Below are positions 45,770 through 56,345 of a stretch of DNA of 64,000 nucleotides, piece by piece. The translations under genes and the position numbers were made by a program. The stretch's first letter is position 1. Each line of letters starts with the position of its first letter. The notes under the pieces were generated by a model. That model was not told the origin of the DNA. It was given only the letters and a program-made list of their open reading frames with translations, and ran no database searches. Origin of the DNA: Podocnemis expansa (Eukaryota > Chordata > Testudines > Podocnemididae); the NCBI GenBank assembly GCA_007922195.1, contig ML682088.1, positions 1,985,461-2,049,460 of the forward strand. Direction: 5' to 3'.

Positions 45770-46600
45770 AGAAATCTTTAGTGAGCTTAAACATAAAAAG
45801 AAAGCTTCTAAGAAGTGGATGCTTGGTCAGATGACCAGGGAGGAGTATGGAAATACTACTGAGCATGCAGGTGTGAAATCAGGAAGGCCAAAACACAGTG
45901 GAAATTGCAGCTAGTATGGAACATGAAGAGTAATCAGAAGGATGGCTACAGGTATGTTACCAACAACAAGAAGATAAGAGAAAGTGTGGGTCCCTTACAG
46001 AGTGGGGGAGGCAACCTAGTGGCCAGTGATGTGGAAAAAGCTGAAGTACTCAATATTTTTTTGTCTTTGTTTTCAAAGGCAAGGTCAGCTCCAAGACTAC
46101 TGCAATTAGGCAGAATAGAATGGGGAGGAAGGGACAACCCTCTGTGGTGATAAAACAGGGTCAGGATTATTTAGAAGGCAAGATATACACAAGTTCACAG
46201 GGTTGAATACAAAGTATCCAAGGGTGCTGAGAAAGATAGCTGATGTGATTCTGGAGCTATTGGTCATTATCTTTGAATACTTGTGGTGGTTGGGGGAGGT
46301 CCCAGATGACTGGGAAAAGGCAAATATAGTGCCCATCCTCAAAAAAGCGAAGAAGAAGGGGAAGTACAGACTGGTCAGCCTCATCTTAGTCCTTGGAAAC
46401 ATCATTGAGCAGGTCCTGAAAGAATCCATCTTACGGCACTGGGAAGAGAGGAAGCTGATTAGAACAATCAGCATGGATTCAACAAGGGCAAGTCATGACT
46501 AACCAACCTGATTACCTTCTATAAGGAGATGACTGGGTCTGTGGATGTGGAAAAAGTGGTGGATGTGATATATCCTGACTGTAGCAAAGCTTTTGTTATG
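45770..46600 (+). mobile_element. CR1 LINE, RT N-terminal half
   Basis: Blocks include SGRPKHSGNCS-type linker text, VTNNKKIRESVGPLQSGGGN, DVEKAEVLNIFLSLFSKA, ADVILELLVIIFEYLWWLGE, VPDDWEKANIVPILKK and LGNIIEQVLKESILRHWEER. These precede the CR1 RT active site. Frames shift several times. Confidence 0.85.
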
Positions 46601-46601
46601 A

Positions 46602-46850
46602 TCTTTAGTGAGCTTAAACATAAGAAGAAAGGTTCTATGAACTGGTCTCTTGTCCAGATGACCGGGGAGGAGTATAAAAACACTTCTTGAGCATGCAGGA
46701 GTGAAATTAGGAAGGCCAAAGCACAATTGGAGTTGCAGCTAGCGTGAAACATGAAGGGTAACAAGAAGGGTTTCTGTAGGTATGTTAGCAACAAGAACAT
46801 GAGAGTAAGTGTGGATCCCTTATGGAATGGGGGAGGCAACTTAGTAAAAG
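46602..46850 (+). mobile_element. Second partial copy of the same CR1 segment
   Basis: Starting at ctttagtgagcttaaacata it repeats 45775-46010 in the same direction, about 830 bp downstream, with many substitutions. The duplication joins RT codons (DCSKAF-like) back to an earlier part of the ORF. Confidence 0.75.
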
Positions 46851-47085
46851 TATGAGTACAAACATGTTAACAATGAACAACAAAGAAGAGGCAGTGTTGT
46901 CAGTGTTTGCAGCTATGAGCCCATATTGGATGAACATGGTGCAAGATGGGGCTTCTGCGTCATTGGTACAGTATTCTTATCAACAAGACAAAGAAGTCTG
47001 GGTTCAGTTAACAGACTGCAAGTTGTATATTAAGCTGGCTAGATTGTTGAATTCAATGGGTAGTGATCATTGGCGCAATGACTAG
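46850..47085 (+). other. Unrecognised ORF inside CR1 text
   Basis: The frame continues from CR1 codons into STNMLTMNNKEEAVLSVFAA, MSPYWMNMVQDGASASLVQY and LYIKLARLLNSMGSDHWRND, then stops at 47085. It is not CR1-like and I do not recognise it. CR1 RT codons (about GVLQRLVFGPVLFS) return at 47100-47140. Confidence 0.35.
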
Positions 47086-47142
47086 TTGGCAGTAAAAACA
47101 TGGAGTGCTGCAGAGGCTGGTGTTTGGGCCAGTTTTATTTAG

Positions 47143-49060
47143 CATAAAATCATAGGTTTGGAAGGGGCCTCAAGAGGTCATCTAGGCCAACCCTCTGCTA
47201 AAAGCAGGACTACTCCCACTAAATCATCCTAGCCAGGGTTTTATCTAACTGGGCCTTAAATGTTTTCAAAGATGGAGATCCCACCACCTCCACTGGTAAT
47301 CCATTCCAATGCTTCACCACTCTCCTAGTGAGTAAGTTTTCCCAAATATCAAACCTCAACCACTGCAGCTGCAGCTTGAAACCATTGCTTCTTGTTCTGT
47401 CCCTTGTTACTTCTGAGAACAGTCCAGCTTCCTCCTCTTTGGAGCACCTCTTCAAGTAGTTGAAGGTTGCTATCAAATATCCCCCCTCTGTCTTCTCTTA
47501 TGCTGAGTAAATAAGACTAGTTCCTTCAGTCCGTCCTCATAAGTCACGTGCCCCAACCCCCTAATCATTTTTGTTGCCCTCCACTGTATTCTTTCTAATT
47601 TCTCAACATCCTTTCTGTAGTGTGGAGCCCAGAGCAGGACACAGTATTCCAGATGTGGCCTCACCAGCACTGAACAGAGGGGAATAATCACATCCCTTGA
47701 TCTGCTGGCAACACTCCTACTGATGCAGCCCAATATGCCATTGGCCTTTTTGGCAACAAAAACACATTGTTGACTCATATCCAGCTTCCCATCCACCATT
47801 ATCCACGGGTCCTCTCCTGCAATGCTGCTCCTTTGCCGATCAGTCCCCAGCCTGTAGCAGTACACGGGATTTTTCTGTCCTAAGTGCAGGACTTTGCACT
47901 TTTCCTTGTTGAACCTCATGAGATTTTTGTTTGGCCCAAAGTTCCAATTTGTCTAGGTCTCGCTGAATCCTACCCCTGCCCTCCTAGGTGTTTACCGTTC
48001 CCCCCAGCTTGGTGTCATCTGTGAATTTACTGAGCATGCAATCTATCTCATCATCCAGGTCATTAATGAAGATGTTGAAGAGAACTGGCTCTGGCATTGA
48101 CCCCTGGGTCACTCTACTAGTTACTACTTGCCAACTACACACTGAGCTATTGATGCCTGCCTGCTGTACCCAATGATCTAGCCAACTTTTTATCCAACTT
48201 ATGCTCCAGTCCTCCAAACCATACTTTCCTAACTTGCTGACAAGAATGCTGTAGGAAACTGTATCAAAAGCTTTGCTAAATTTGAGACATATCACATCGC
48301 CAGCTATTCCCGCATCCACATATCCAATCATTTCATCATAGAAGGCAATCAGGTTGATCAGGCACGATTTGCCCTTGGTGAATCCATGCTGACTGTTCCT
48401 GATCTCTCTATGTTCCTCCAAGTGTTTCAGAATGGATTCTTTGAGGACCTGCTCCATGATTTTTTCAGGGATTGAGGTGAGGCTGTTTGGTCTGTAGTTC
48501 CCCAGGTCCTCCTTTTTCTCTTTCTTGAAGATAGGCACTATATTTGCCTTTTTCCAGTCATCCGGGACCTCTCCTATTCGCCATGAGTTTTCAAAGATAA
48601 TGCTTAGCAGCTCTGCAATCACATCAGCCAACTCCCTCAGCACCCTCGGATGAAGTTCATCTGGCCCCATAGACTTGTGCATATCCAGCTTCTGTTAGTA
48701 ATCCCTACCCTGACCTTCCATCATTGAAGGCCGCTCTCCTTCTCTTCATTCTGTGTTACCCAGTGCAGTAGCCTGGAAACTGATCCTGCCTGTGAAGTCT
48801 GAGGTAAAAAAAGCATTAAATACTTCAGCCTTTTCCACATCATTCACCACAAGGATACCTGCCCTATTCAGGAAGGTACCTACACCATCCCTGATCCTCT
48901 TCTTGTTACTGACATACTTGTGTAACACTCCCCCTTTTCTCCCTGGGTTACTTGGGAGCAGGTAACACTCACATATGCACAGGCACCTAAGTTTGATGAC
49001 AAAGAGATCCTGAGTTTCCCAGTGGTGATGTTGGGATTGTGGGAATCCTCTATCCACTCT
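47143..49060 (-). mobile_element. CR1 LINE, long 3' part with readable RT
   Basis: The plus strand begins at the CR1 end (aatcataggtttggaagggg). On the minus strand 48682-47984 reads MHKSMGPDELHPRVLRELAD, VPDDWKKANIVPIFKK, then KFSKAFDTVSYSILVSKLGK (first catalytic Asp) and LSKFTDDTKLGG (the FADD block, here FTDD). 47919-47473 and 47476-47219 carry the thumb and C-terminal blocks, including LERIQWRATKMIRGLGHVTY. The Ala to Thr change in FADD and frame breaks near 47950 and 47470 indicate a dead copy. It is the longest CR1 here and lies tail-to-tail with the plus-strand copy before it. Confidence 0.9.
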
Positions 49061-49454
49061 TCTGCTGCAGTCCCTTTGCTTTACAGGAAATTAAGCTTGG
49101 CAGTGCCTCCACCTGGCTGTGTCCAGTACACACTCAGTGGCGTGCCTTGGGAGCCTCCAGGACTAAATCCATGCGGCTAAGAATAACCTGTGGGATGGGT
49201 CTAATCCAAACTTACTACTTATATATATATAATACATTTATAGTGCTCAATTGCATGTAACAAACATTTACTTAACACAGAAACTTATCATAACAGGATG
49301 GAATTGAATATTACTACTAATTTAAATACACAGAGGCAAGTAAATAAATCAGTGAGCAGACACAGAACACAGGAAACTTATCTAACTAGCATCTTCACAG
49401 CCTGTTTTCCAACTCAGAGGGCACACTTTTCAGAATTCAGAACCTCAAAGGTGG
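49061..49454. other. Unrecognised DNA
   Basis: No gene or clear repeat was seen; an AT-rich stretch lies near 49215. Confidence 0.4.
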
Positions 49455-49686
49455 GTTACTCACCAGTAACCGTCCTTCGAGATGGGCTGCTCAGATCCAT
49501 TCAGTAATAGGTGTCTCCGTGCCGGAGTGCCAGATTGGTTGGAAAACTTTTGTCCTAGCCTGTCAGAAGAGGGCAGGTGGCCACCACCCCTCGCACCACT
49601 CCGTGGCTATATATGTGGCCAACTCCCGACCCCTCCTCAGTTCCTCAGAGTCACCAACTCCAGATGCGGGAATGGAGGGGAGGGAC

Positions 49687-49784
49687 CTGAATGGATCTGA
49701 GCAGCCCATCTCGAAGAAGGACAGTTACTGGTGTGTAGCCCACCGTTCTTCTTCGAGCGCTGCTCAGATGCATTCAGTAATAGG
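49687..49784 (-). repeat. DIRS 3 internal complementary region
   Basis: The first half (ctgaatggatctgagcagcc) is complementary to the left end at 49455. The second half (cgttcttcttcgagcgctgc) should be complementary to the missing right end, and it resembles the DIRS 2 right end. Confidence 0.8.
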
Positions 49785-50698
49785 TGACTACTAGCCATGC
49801 TGATGGATGGCAGGTCGAGTTGGGTCTTCCGCCGTCAGCACAGCAAAATCCCCCCAGAAGGGAAGAGGCCCACCAAAAGAAGATTCTAGCCAGAGTCAAG
49901 AGACGAACTAGGCTCTTGATGCGGCACAGCAGAAACAACTGAGGGCCAACCCAAGGTCAGGGGCAGGGCCGAACCCGCCGAGACTTATAAGTGAGGGCAG
50001 GATGAACCAAGGTCACCATAGCGAGGATGAAGAACGCAACATGAAAACATAGAGGGTTGTGTTTGGTGCTCCACCTATGTGGTATAACACAAGGTATGAA
50101 GACCAGAAGATAAGTGTCAGGCCATGGGGCCTTACAGCGTGAGCTCGTTAGCGAATGCTGGAGGCCAACAGAAGCGGGTTAGCCATAATGACAGTAGCCC
50201 ACACAAGAACCAACAGAAATTATGAATATTATCCCATGGGCTGAGCGCATCAAGGCCCGAGCTGGGATTCAAAGAGTCACGGTGTTGCCTGGTGGATGTG
50301 GGCCAGGCAGGTAGCCGCAGGAGGGATGAACCTTATCCCTGGACTGACCACAACCAGCCCTAGCAGAGTCTGGTCAAAGAGAGTAATAGTGAAATACGCA
50401 TTTGTATAGGGGGAAAGGGGGACCCCTAGATTGATCAAGAAGGGTCTGGGCAAGACACTTCAAGCCACTGCACTGAAGGCCAAAGGCACAAGTGGTGCAG
50501 TAGGAGGCACCTACAGGATCTCAAGTTAGTACACGAGGAGTGCGCTTCGAACCGAGTATGGTACCGAAACCGGGGTTTCTTGCTGGAGGGTTTCTCCATG
50601 ACACTAGCACCACCAAGGTGGTGGAATAGCCTTGGACGGTGCAGATGGTTTGGTACCTATAGGAGTCTGGGCAACACGAGAACTCATGGAGAGGAAGT

Positions 50699-50724
50699 GA
50701 GAGAGAGAGAGAGAGAGAGAGAGA
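50699..50724. repeat. (GA)n microsatellite
   Basis: About 13 GA units within DIRS 3; absent from DIRS 2 at the matching place. Confidence 0.9.
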
Positions 50725-52489
50725 CTTCTTGGCCTGTAATCCTGTGGGATTCCAGCATCACAAGGATGCAGTCAAAGGGGGGAAGTGAGGGTGGGAAGGA
50801 TGCCAGCTATTGCTTGGCTACCCACTCGAGGTGGCCAAAGGGCTCGTAGAGCTGCCGTATAGGGATACGGTCTTGCATGCTTAGGGCACCAGCAAAAGGA
50901 TGGTTTCACAGCTACATTGTGCCAATGTGAGCACCAGGGGGAGGACACGTTGATGCGGAGCTACACCCCAAATATGGTGGTCAGGGGACGAAGAAGTCAT
51001 CTTCCGATCACCTAGGAAGCAAAACTACCTGGAGAGTAGTGACCGCAGAATCCCGGAGGTATCCTGGGTTTAGAGAACCCGATGTGGAGCGTTATTTCCA
51101 GTCAAGGAACCGGATGGCATTCCTCATGGGGGGTACAGGCCTCTGAATTCTGAGTGTTTCGGAAACAGGAATTGTGACCTGTTTTCTTCTGTTTATTACA
51201 AAAATATATATATGAGCAATGTATATCATCTGGTCCCTCAAGGAGATGAGGGGAACAAAGGTCCTGGTAAAGTAGTCACCAACATCACACGGAGGTGACC
51301 TGACAGTTGAACTGTAGGGCCCCAAGCAAATATAGCGGGTTGACACATGCCCAAGAGACGGTGCCCTGCCAGGATACGTGTCCTAAGGGCAGGGAGGCTA
51401 GGCGGGGATTACACGCAGCTTGGGGAGGAACTTCCGTGCTTGGAGTGCGGCCTTCTACCCGGCTATGATGGGGGAGTAAGGCCAGAAAGGTGGACACTAA
51501 TGTAGAAGGCCCAAGATAAGGTATCCCGCCGCTGTTCCTGTTCCAAGGGAGGGGCAACGTTGGCGCCATCCCTGTAGGTTCCTGATCTAGAAGCTTCCAG
51601 TCAGGTACACTAGGTCTCCGCTTCCGGAGTGAAGGGGGGGGTATAAGGAGGGCTGACCACCACTTCAGGTTGGGTGGGTCTAGGACGAGGACTCCTGGGA
51701 TAGGCTGTCCTGCTAGCGACTGAGGTTGCCTGCTAGGGAAGGGGAGGTTGTGGGGCCTCAGCTTCCATGAGGAAAAAAGGGGGATAAGGGTGGCAGGGGT
51801 TGGACTGCTCTGCCTTGGCCTTCCTTGGAGGCTAGGGTCCGCCACGATGATGCGAACCACCTGACGGGTAGGGTACTGGAGGTTCTCGTTGAGCCAAGGT
51901 GTCGAGAGCCCCAGTAGAGCTTGCTACCTAGCGTGTTGACAGTATGCTAGCGAAGATATCCCCCACCCCCAACCTGAAATCAAGAATGGGGCCTACCTGA
52001 TGTATGGCATCTGGGTAAACAGTAGTGGTCCTGCGTCCAGGTGAACACCACGTATGGACATTGCAGAGCCTCTGCAGCAGTGGTTGAGGCTATTATGAGA
52101 CGTACTTCTTGTCCCTGGCAAGACCCATTCTGATGCAAACAGCGCAGGGGTTGTTGGTTGAAGGGTACCTGATAAAGAGTTGGGGTGTGTGTGAGGGGCA
52201 GGTTCCCGTAAGTGCATGAAGTAGCAGCTGCCGAGGGCATGTAGGGGTAGGCCCCGGTACCAATGTACTAGCAGTGCAAGGGACGGAGGCTGGTTTGTGC
52301 GGCCTGTGTTTGCCTGAGACTGGAGTGGGGAGGGGGAACACGGTCAGAATTAGTGCAAGGGAGGGAAGCCAGTTCCAGTCGAGCCCCATTCCCCTTTCCC
52401 AAGGAAGGGAGAGGGCGTCAACTGTCCACTGCAACAAAAACAGTGAAGTCTTATTGTACCCCAGATAACTTGAAACTTGGGTGGCAGCT

Positions 52490-53230
52490 AATTGGGTGGG
52501 CCCCTTCGCCACAAGTGGGAGACTAAAGGAGTCTCAGGACCTTGCAGTGGGGTGATGACAATGGAAAGGAAAATTTTTGCTGTGTTCCCATGATGATGTA
52601 GAGGAGTGGGGATTGAAGGTGGGGGCTTATGTGGGTGGGGCGGGTTTGGGGGAAGAAGGCCGAAGTATTTGGCCTCTCCCCTGGGGTCCCAAGCGGTGCC
52701 CACCACCGACAAAGTTTCTGTGAGAAACAGGGCATCACCTCCAAAAGGCTGGTCAAGGACCGCCTGTTGTGCGTTAGGGGGCGCTCTAGCCTCCCTGAGC
52801 CAGACCATCTGGCGAATAGTTACTGCCAAGGCCATAGTGTGGACGGCTGTATCCACCGCATCGTGGGCTGAGAGGAGGTCTTGGGAGATTATATTACCCT
52901 CCTCCTGAAAGGCATCATATTCCTCTCTGGCCTCGGGTGGGAGCAAGCGCTGGAATTTTGCGACTGACTCCCACACATCCAGCAAGTATCTGCTGGTTAT
53001 GGCTTGTTTGTCACTCGCAGCTGAAAGGCTGAGGAAAAGTAGACCTTGCAGCCCAAAAGGTCCAGTTCCCTGGCCTCCCTGGAAGATGGAAGGGGGTCGC
53101 TGGGGGGCTCCACTGGGCCTAACGCCATCTACACCACGTCCCGTGGGGAACCGGGTGATCAGTGAGGGAGAGAAAGTCCGATTCAGGTACCTGATATTTA
53201 ATGCCCACCGTGTCTGAGACCGAGGCAGGA
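52490..53230 (-). pseudogene. DIRS 3 gag-like C-terminal half
   Basis: Minus-strand blocks, in order, are WQSPSSPASVSDTVGIKYQV, ITSRYLLDVWESVAKFQRLL, PPEAREEYDAFQEEGNIISQ, DLLSAHDAVDTAVHTMALAV and QAVLDQPFGGDALF. The first corresponds to the last block kept by DIRS 2 and the later ones to the tail kept by DIRS 1. Together the three copies cover the protein. One frame change lies near 53170. Confidence 0.8.
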
Positions 53231-53244
53231 GAGCTTGGGCTCTG

Positions 53245-53495
53245 CCAGCAGTGGCGTTGCTGGCCCTGGGCACCCAGGGCACGTGCCTCAAATCTCCCCC
53301 ATGGAGCCCCGAGTCTGTTTTGGACCCCCAGTTGTGGCGCTGGGAGCTGGGACCCCGGCAGAGCTCTGTGACTGGGAGCTGCAGCTTCCCCTCCCCTGCC
53401 CAGGTGCTGCAGCCAGGTGTGTGACCAGCCAGGGGAGGGGAGGGGCGGAGGGAGGCAGGGAGCCACTTTCAAACAAGCAGCTTCTGCGGCAGGGG
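53245..53495. mobile_element. hAT-like left terminus and GC-rich body
   Basis: It starts cagtggcgttgctggccc, whose complement resembles the ends at 878-892 and 61185-61199. It interrupts DIRS 3 gag. The body runs into the gap, and its own right end cannot be assigned. Confidence 0.5.
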
Positions 53496-53595
53496 NNNNN
53501 NNNNNNNNNNNNNNNNNNNNNNNNNNNNNNNNNNNNNNNNNNNNNNNNNNNNNNNNNNNNNNNNNNNNNNNNNNNNNNNNNNNNNNNNNNNNNNN
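53496..53595. other. Assembly gap (100 N)
   Basis: Exactly 100 N, which usually means a gap of unknown size. The 27 bp at 53469-53495 are repeated exactly at 53596-53622 (tcaaacaagcagcttctgcg and on). ORFs drawn through the N run are meaningless. Confidence 0.98.
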
Positions 53596-53622
53596 TCAAA
53601 CAAGCAGCTTCTGCGGCAGGGG

Positions 53623-54342
53623 CTTCTCTCTGCAGGACAGAGGAGGTAGGAGTTGGGGGGGGCTGGAGGCAGGGCCGTCCTTAAGGGGGGGCAGGGGGTG
53701 GAACCACCCTGGGCCCTGCACTTTGGGGGGCCTCACGCTTTTGGGGGATCCCACACAGCCGGCTGGAGTAAGGAAGCAGGGAGCTTTTTCAAGCTGTGGG
53801 ACCAGGGAGCAGCTCCAGCTGGTCAGGTAAAGGGGAAGGGAATTGGGAAAGGTGGGGTTTGTTTACAGGAACTCTTAACTAGCCACCTTCCCACAACTGC
53901 TCCCTGAGGGGAAGAGAAAGGGCAAGTGTTGAGATAAAACTTATGGAGCCAGCCTCAGTCAAGCAAACGGGAACAAAGTTAGGAGAATGTCACATCCCCA
54001 ACCTTTACAAAACAGGACCTTCTCTTTGAATTTACATCAGCATCTCCAGAAAGCATTCTCAGATATTAAAGAACTTTTTTCCTTCTACATTTAAAACGAG
54101 TTTTCAGTCTTCAGGAATGTCTTTTTGAGCAAACTTCTCTGTGCAAATAATGATCTATTATACCTGAGAGAGGAGACCCCAGGCTAGCACTCATACGGAA
54201 ATACTGGGTTTTTAGGGTTAATGGCCATCAATCTACACATTAAAGTAGTTTTTTGTCCTTCCTTCTGCACTGTAAATAAGCCCCATTGTCATTGATTGCA
54301 GTCAGACCACCAGTCCCAAAGCATAGCAAAGAGAAAAGCAAC
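53623..54342. other. GC-rich repeat end, then AT-rich DNA
   Basis: 53670 begins cagggccgtccttaaggggg, a hAT-like terminus related to 37470. After about 53940 the text is AT-rich and unrecognised. Confidence 0.4.
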
Positions 54343-54455
54343 TGTGGCCATGCAGGTCTAGTTTAGGGAAACAAACAAGGAATCCTGTGGCACTTTTAAA
54401 GACTAACAAATTTATTTATTTGTTAGCTTTTAAAAGTGCCACAAGACTCCTCCTT
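54343..54455 (+). mobile_element. Fold-back SINE
   Basis: A degraded SINE head (gtggccatgcaggtctagtt) leads to an arm at 54379-54411. After a loop of about six bases this is mirrored at 54418-54450 with three or four mismatches. Both arms contain the agtgccac body box in opposite senses. The turn is again at aaatttatttattt, as at 25267. Confidence 0.75.
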
Positions 54456-55117
54456 TGATTTACATCAGGGTATCTAAGAGGAGGCCAGAAGTCCCTTGTT
54501 TCTTCCTCTCATCCTCAAACAGTACCTGACTTTCATTACTTAGATCACCTGCAAAGCGATGAGGAATGTGTGAATACATATATTAAAATAAGATGGAAGA
54601 GGAGAGAGTCAGGCAGCATAAAGGAAATAACATACATTAGACAATTGGAATCCAGTGCCTTAAGGTGAGAGAGGATCTGAATTTATTTCTTATCATCCAA
54701 AAATAGCTTCCCTCTCTCTGAATTTTCAATTTAACAACAACTTGATGTAAGAAAAATTATTAAACTTGTAAAATTGTGTGCCCATCTTGAACAGAAAACC
54801 AGAACCACAAAGAGTACATCCAGATGCTCCTGTCCACTTGGCTGTGAGGTTGATGGAACATCACCATGACACGTTCAGTATTGCCTACCCTAAACATCAA
54901 AAATAGTCACAAGTCTGGCTTAAATCTATCATTAAAACTCACTTAAAAATAAAGAGATGTTTAAAGAAATAATAAACGGGGGGAACTATTTTCTCTGACT
55001 TCTGGGTTTTGAGCCTTTAGGATAAAGTCAGGTCATGTTTTTCTGCTCCTCTCTGCAACTTTTTAGCCTGAGGGCTAGAAATTTATGATTTTATTAAAGA
55101 AAAATTATGACACTGCC
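54456..55117. other. AT-rich DNA, no gene seen
   Basis: No conserved ORF or named repeat. Confidence 0.4.
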
Positions 55118-55682
55118 CAGTGTTCCCTCTAAGCTGATGATGCAGCTGAACAAGTTATGGGTGCACAAGTTATTGGGGAGCCAGTGGGCAGCAGGGAAGA
55201 AGCCTATTGGGGCCTGGAGAACCAGCAGGGAACTTGCTCAGCTGCATCATCAGCTTAGAACAGTGGTTCCCAACCTTTCTCAGGCTGGGGACCCCTGTGT
55301 AACAAAGAAAAAAAAACCCACTTTGCGGAACCCCCTCAGCTGTTTATGTAATCTGGCCTGCATGGGCAGACTGTGACCCGCACCAGTGGGACAGCTGGTG
55401 AGCAGCGCTGCCACCACCATTGCCCGCACCACCAGGGAGCTGAGCCGCAGCAGCTGTGGTCCCCTGCCCTTGCCCCTGCTGGGGAGCTGCTGTGGCTCCA
55501 TCCCCCTGCCAGGAGACAGCCACAGACGGGGAGAGGCAGCCCTGGCAGGGAGCATCAGGGCTGTGGCTGGATTCCAGCCCTGGGTAGGGAGAGGCTCCGC
55601 AGACCCCCTGCAATGTGTCTGTGGACCTTTGGGGGGTCCCTGGACCACAGGTTGGGAACCAACTGGCTTAGAGGGAACATTG
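55118..55682. mobile_element. hAT-type MITE (outer) with a nested insertion
   Basis: The outer ends are cagtgttccctctaagctga and cttagagggaacattg. The left arm continues tgatgcagctgaacaagtt and is mirrored by aacttgctcagctgcatcat before the nested element, so the outer element was a long hairpin. It is related to 7183-7539. A clean outer duplication was not found (acactgcc versus cgctgcaa). Confidence 0.7.
55261..55665. mobile_element. hAT-type element (405 bp) nested in the outer MITE
   Basis: The ends are cagtggttcccaacctttct and ccacaggttgggaaccaactg. The flanks are GCTTAGAA (55253-55260) and GCTTAGAG (55666-55673), an 8-bp duplication with one change, copied from the outer MITE end. No transposase; non-autonomous. 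Confidence 0.85.
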
Positions 55683-56290
55683 CGCTGCAAAGTTTAAAAT
55701 GGGGGGGCCCAGCACAAACTGATTTGCCCTGGGCCCTGCTCCCCCCTAGGCACGGCCCTGGCTGGAGGCCCTGGTCAGACGAGGGGGGGGAGAGGAGGGG
55801 CTGCCTGGGGCCGAGGGGGGCTTCCCTGCATGGGCTCCAGCCCCAGGGTGGAAGCAGGGAATTAGTCCCTGGCCTCCGGGTCCCAGGTGGTGGTGGGGGT
55901 CAGGGGATTCTCCCAGGCATTTGGGCCCTGGGTGTGGCTGTAGGGGTGCCAATAGGCATCCAGACCCTGGGTGGGATGGGCAGGGGTGCCCTGAAATCTC
56001 TGGGGCCCATGTGGGACTGGTGTGGGTGTCCCCAGACCTCTGGGGCCCAGGTGGGACTCAGGGGGCTACCCCTAGGCTTCTGGGCCCTGGGTGAGACTGG
56101 GGGGTGCCCATAAACCTCTGGGGCCCAGCTGGGAGTGGCAGGGGTACCCCTGGGCTGGAGGCATTCTCCCCATGGCCTCTAGCTCCCAGCTGGGTCCATG
56201 AGCATTTCCCCAGTGCCTGCAGGGGGGAACCCCCATGGCCTAGGGGCCTCAGGGGGGGTGGCCTGGAAATGGAGCTCCTCACCTGAGCAC
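55374..56290. repeat. GC-rich composite repeat, copy 2
   Basis: Homologous to 1-892, including the nested hAT junction and the 39-40 bp minisatellite. Similarity ends near 56220, where copy 1 continues to ccagcaacgcccctg and this copy to ggggaacccccatggcctag. The long ORF 55373-56113 has a repeat-like Gly/Pro-rich product and is not supported as a gene. Confidence 0.75.
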
Positions 56291-56345
56291 CAGGTTGTTA
56301 CTGGAAAAGAATTTGAATGGCAAGCCCTATTCACCTGGGGCGTCT

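Larger units (their letters stand above)
49455..53245 (-). mobile_element. DIRS-like element 3, same group as DIRS 2, 5'-truncated
   Basis: The left end gttactcaccagtaacc...cttcgagatgggctgctcag matches DIRS 2 closely for about 330 bp, through ctatatatgtgg and the complementary region 49687-49784. The interior (49785-52480) is non-coding and only partly similar to DIRS 2. Gag occupies 52490-53230 on the minus strand. At 53245 a hAT-like terminus begins and the gag N-terminal part and right repeat are not found, so this element is interrupted or truncated there. RT and recombinase are absent. Confidence 0.8.

Noticed and set aside
53235..53830. ORFs crossing the N run
   Set aside because: They pass through 100 unknown bases and GC-rich repeats, so they carry no evidence.
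55373..56113. 246-codon ORF in the GC-rich repeat
   Set aside because: It crosses two hAT junctions and a minisatellite, and copy 1 does not preserve the frame.
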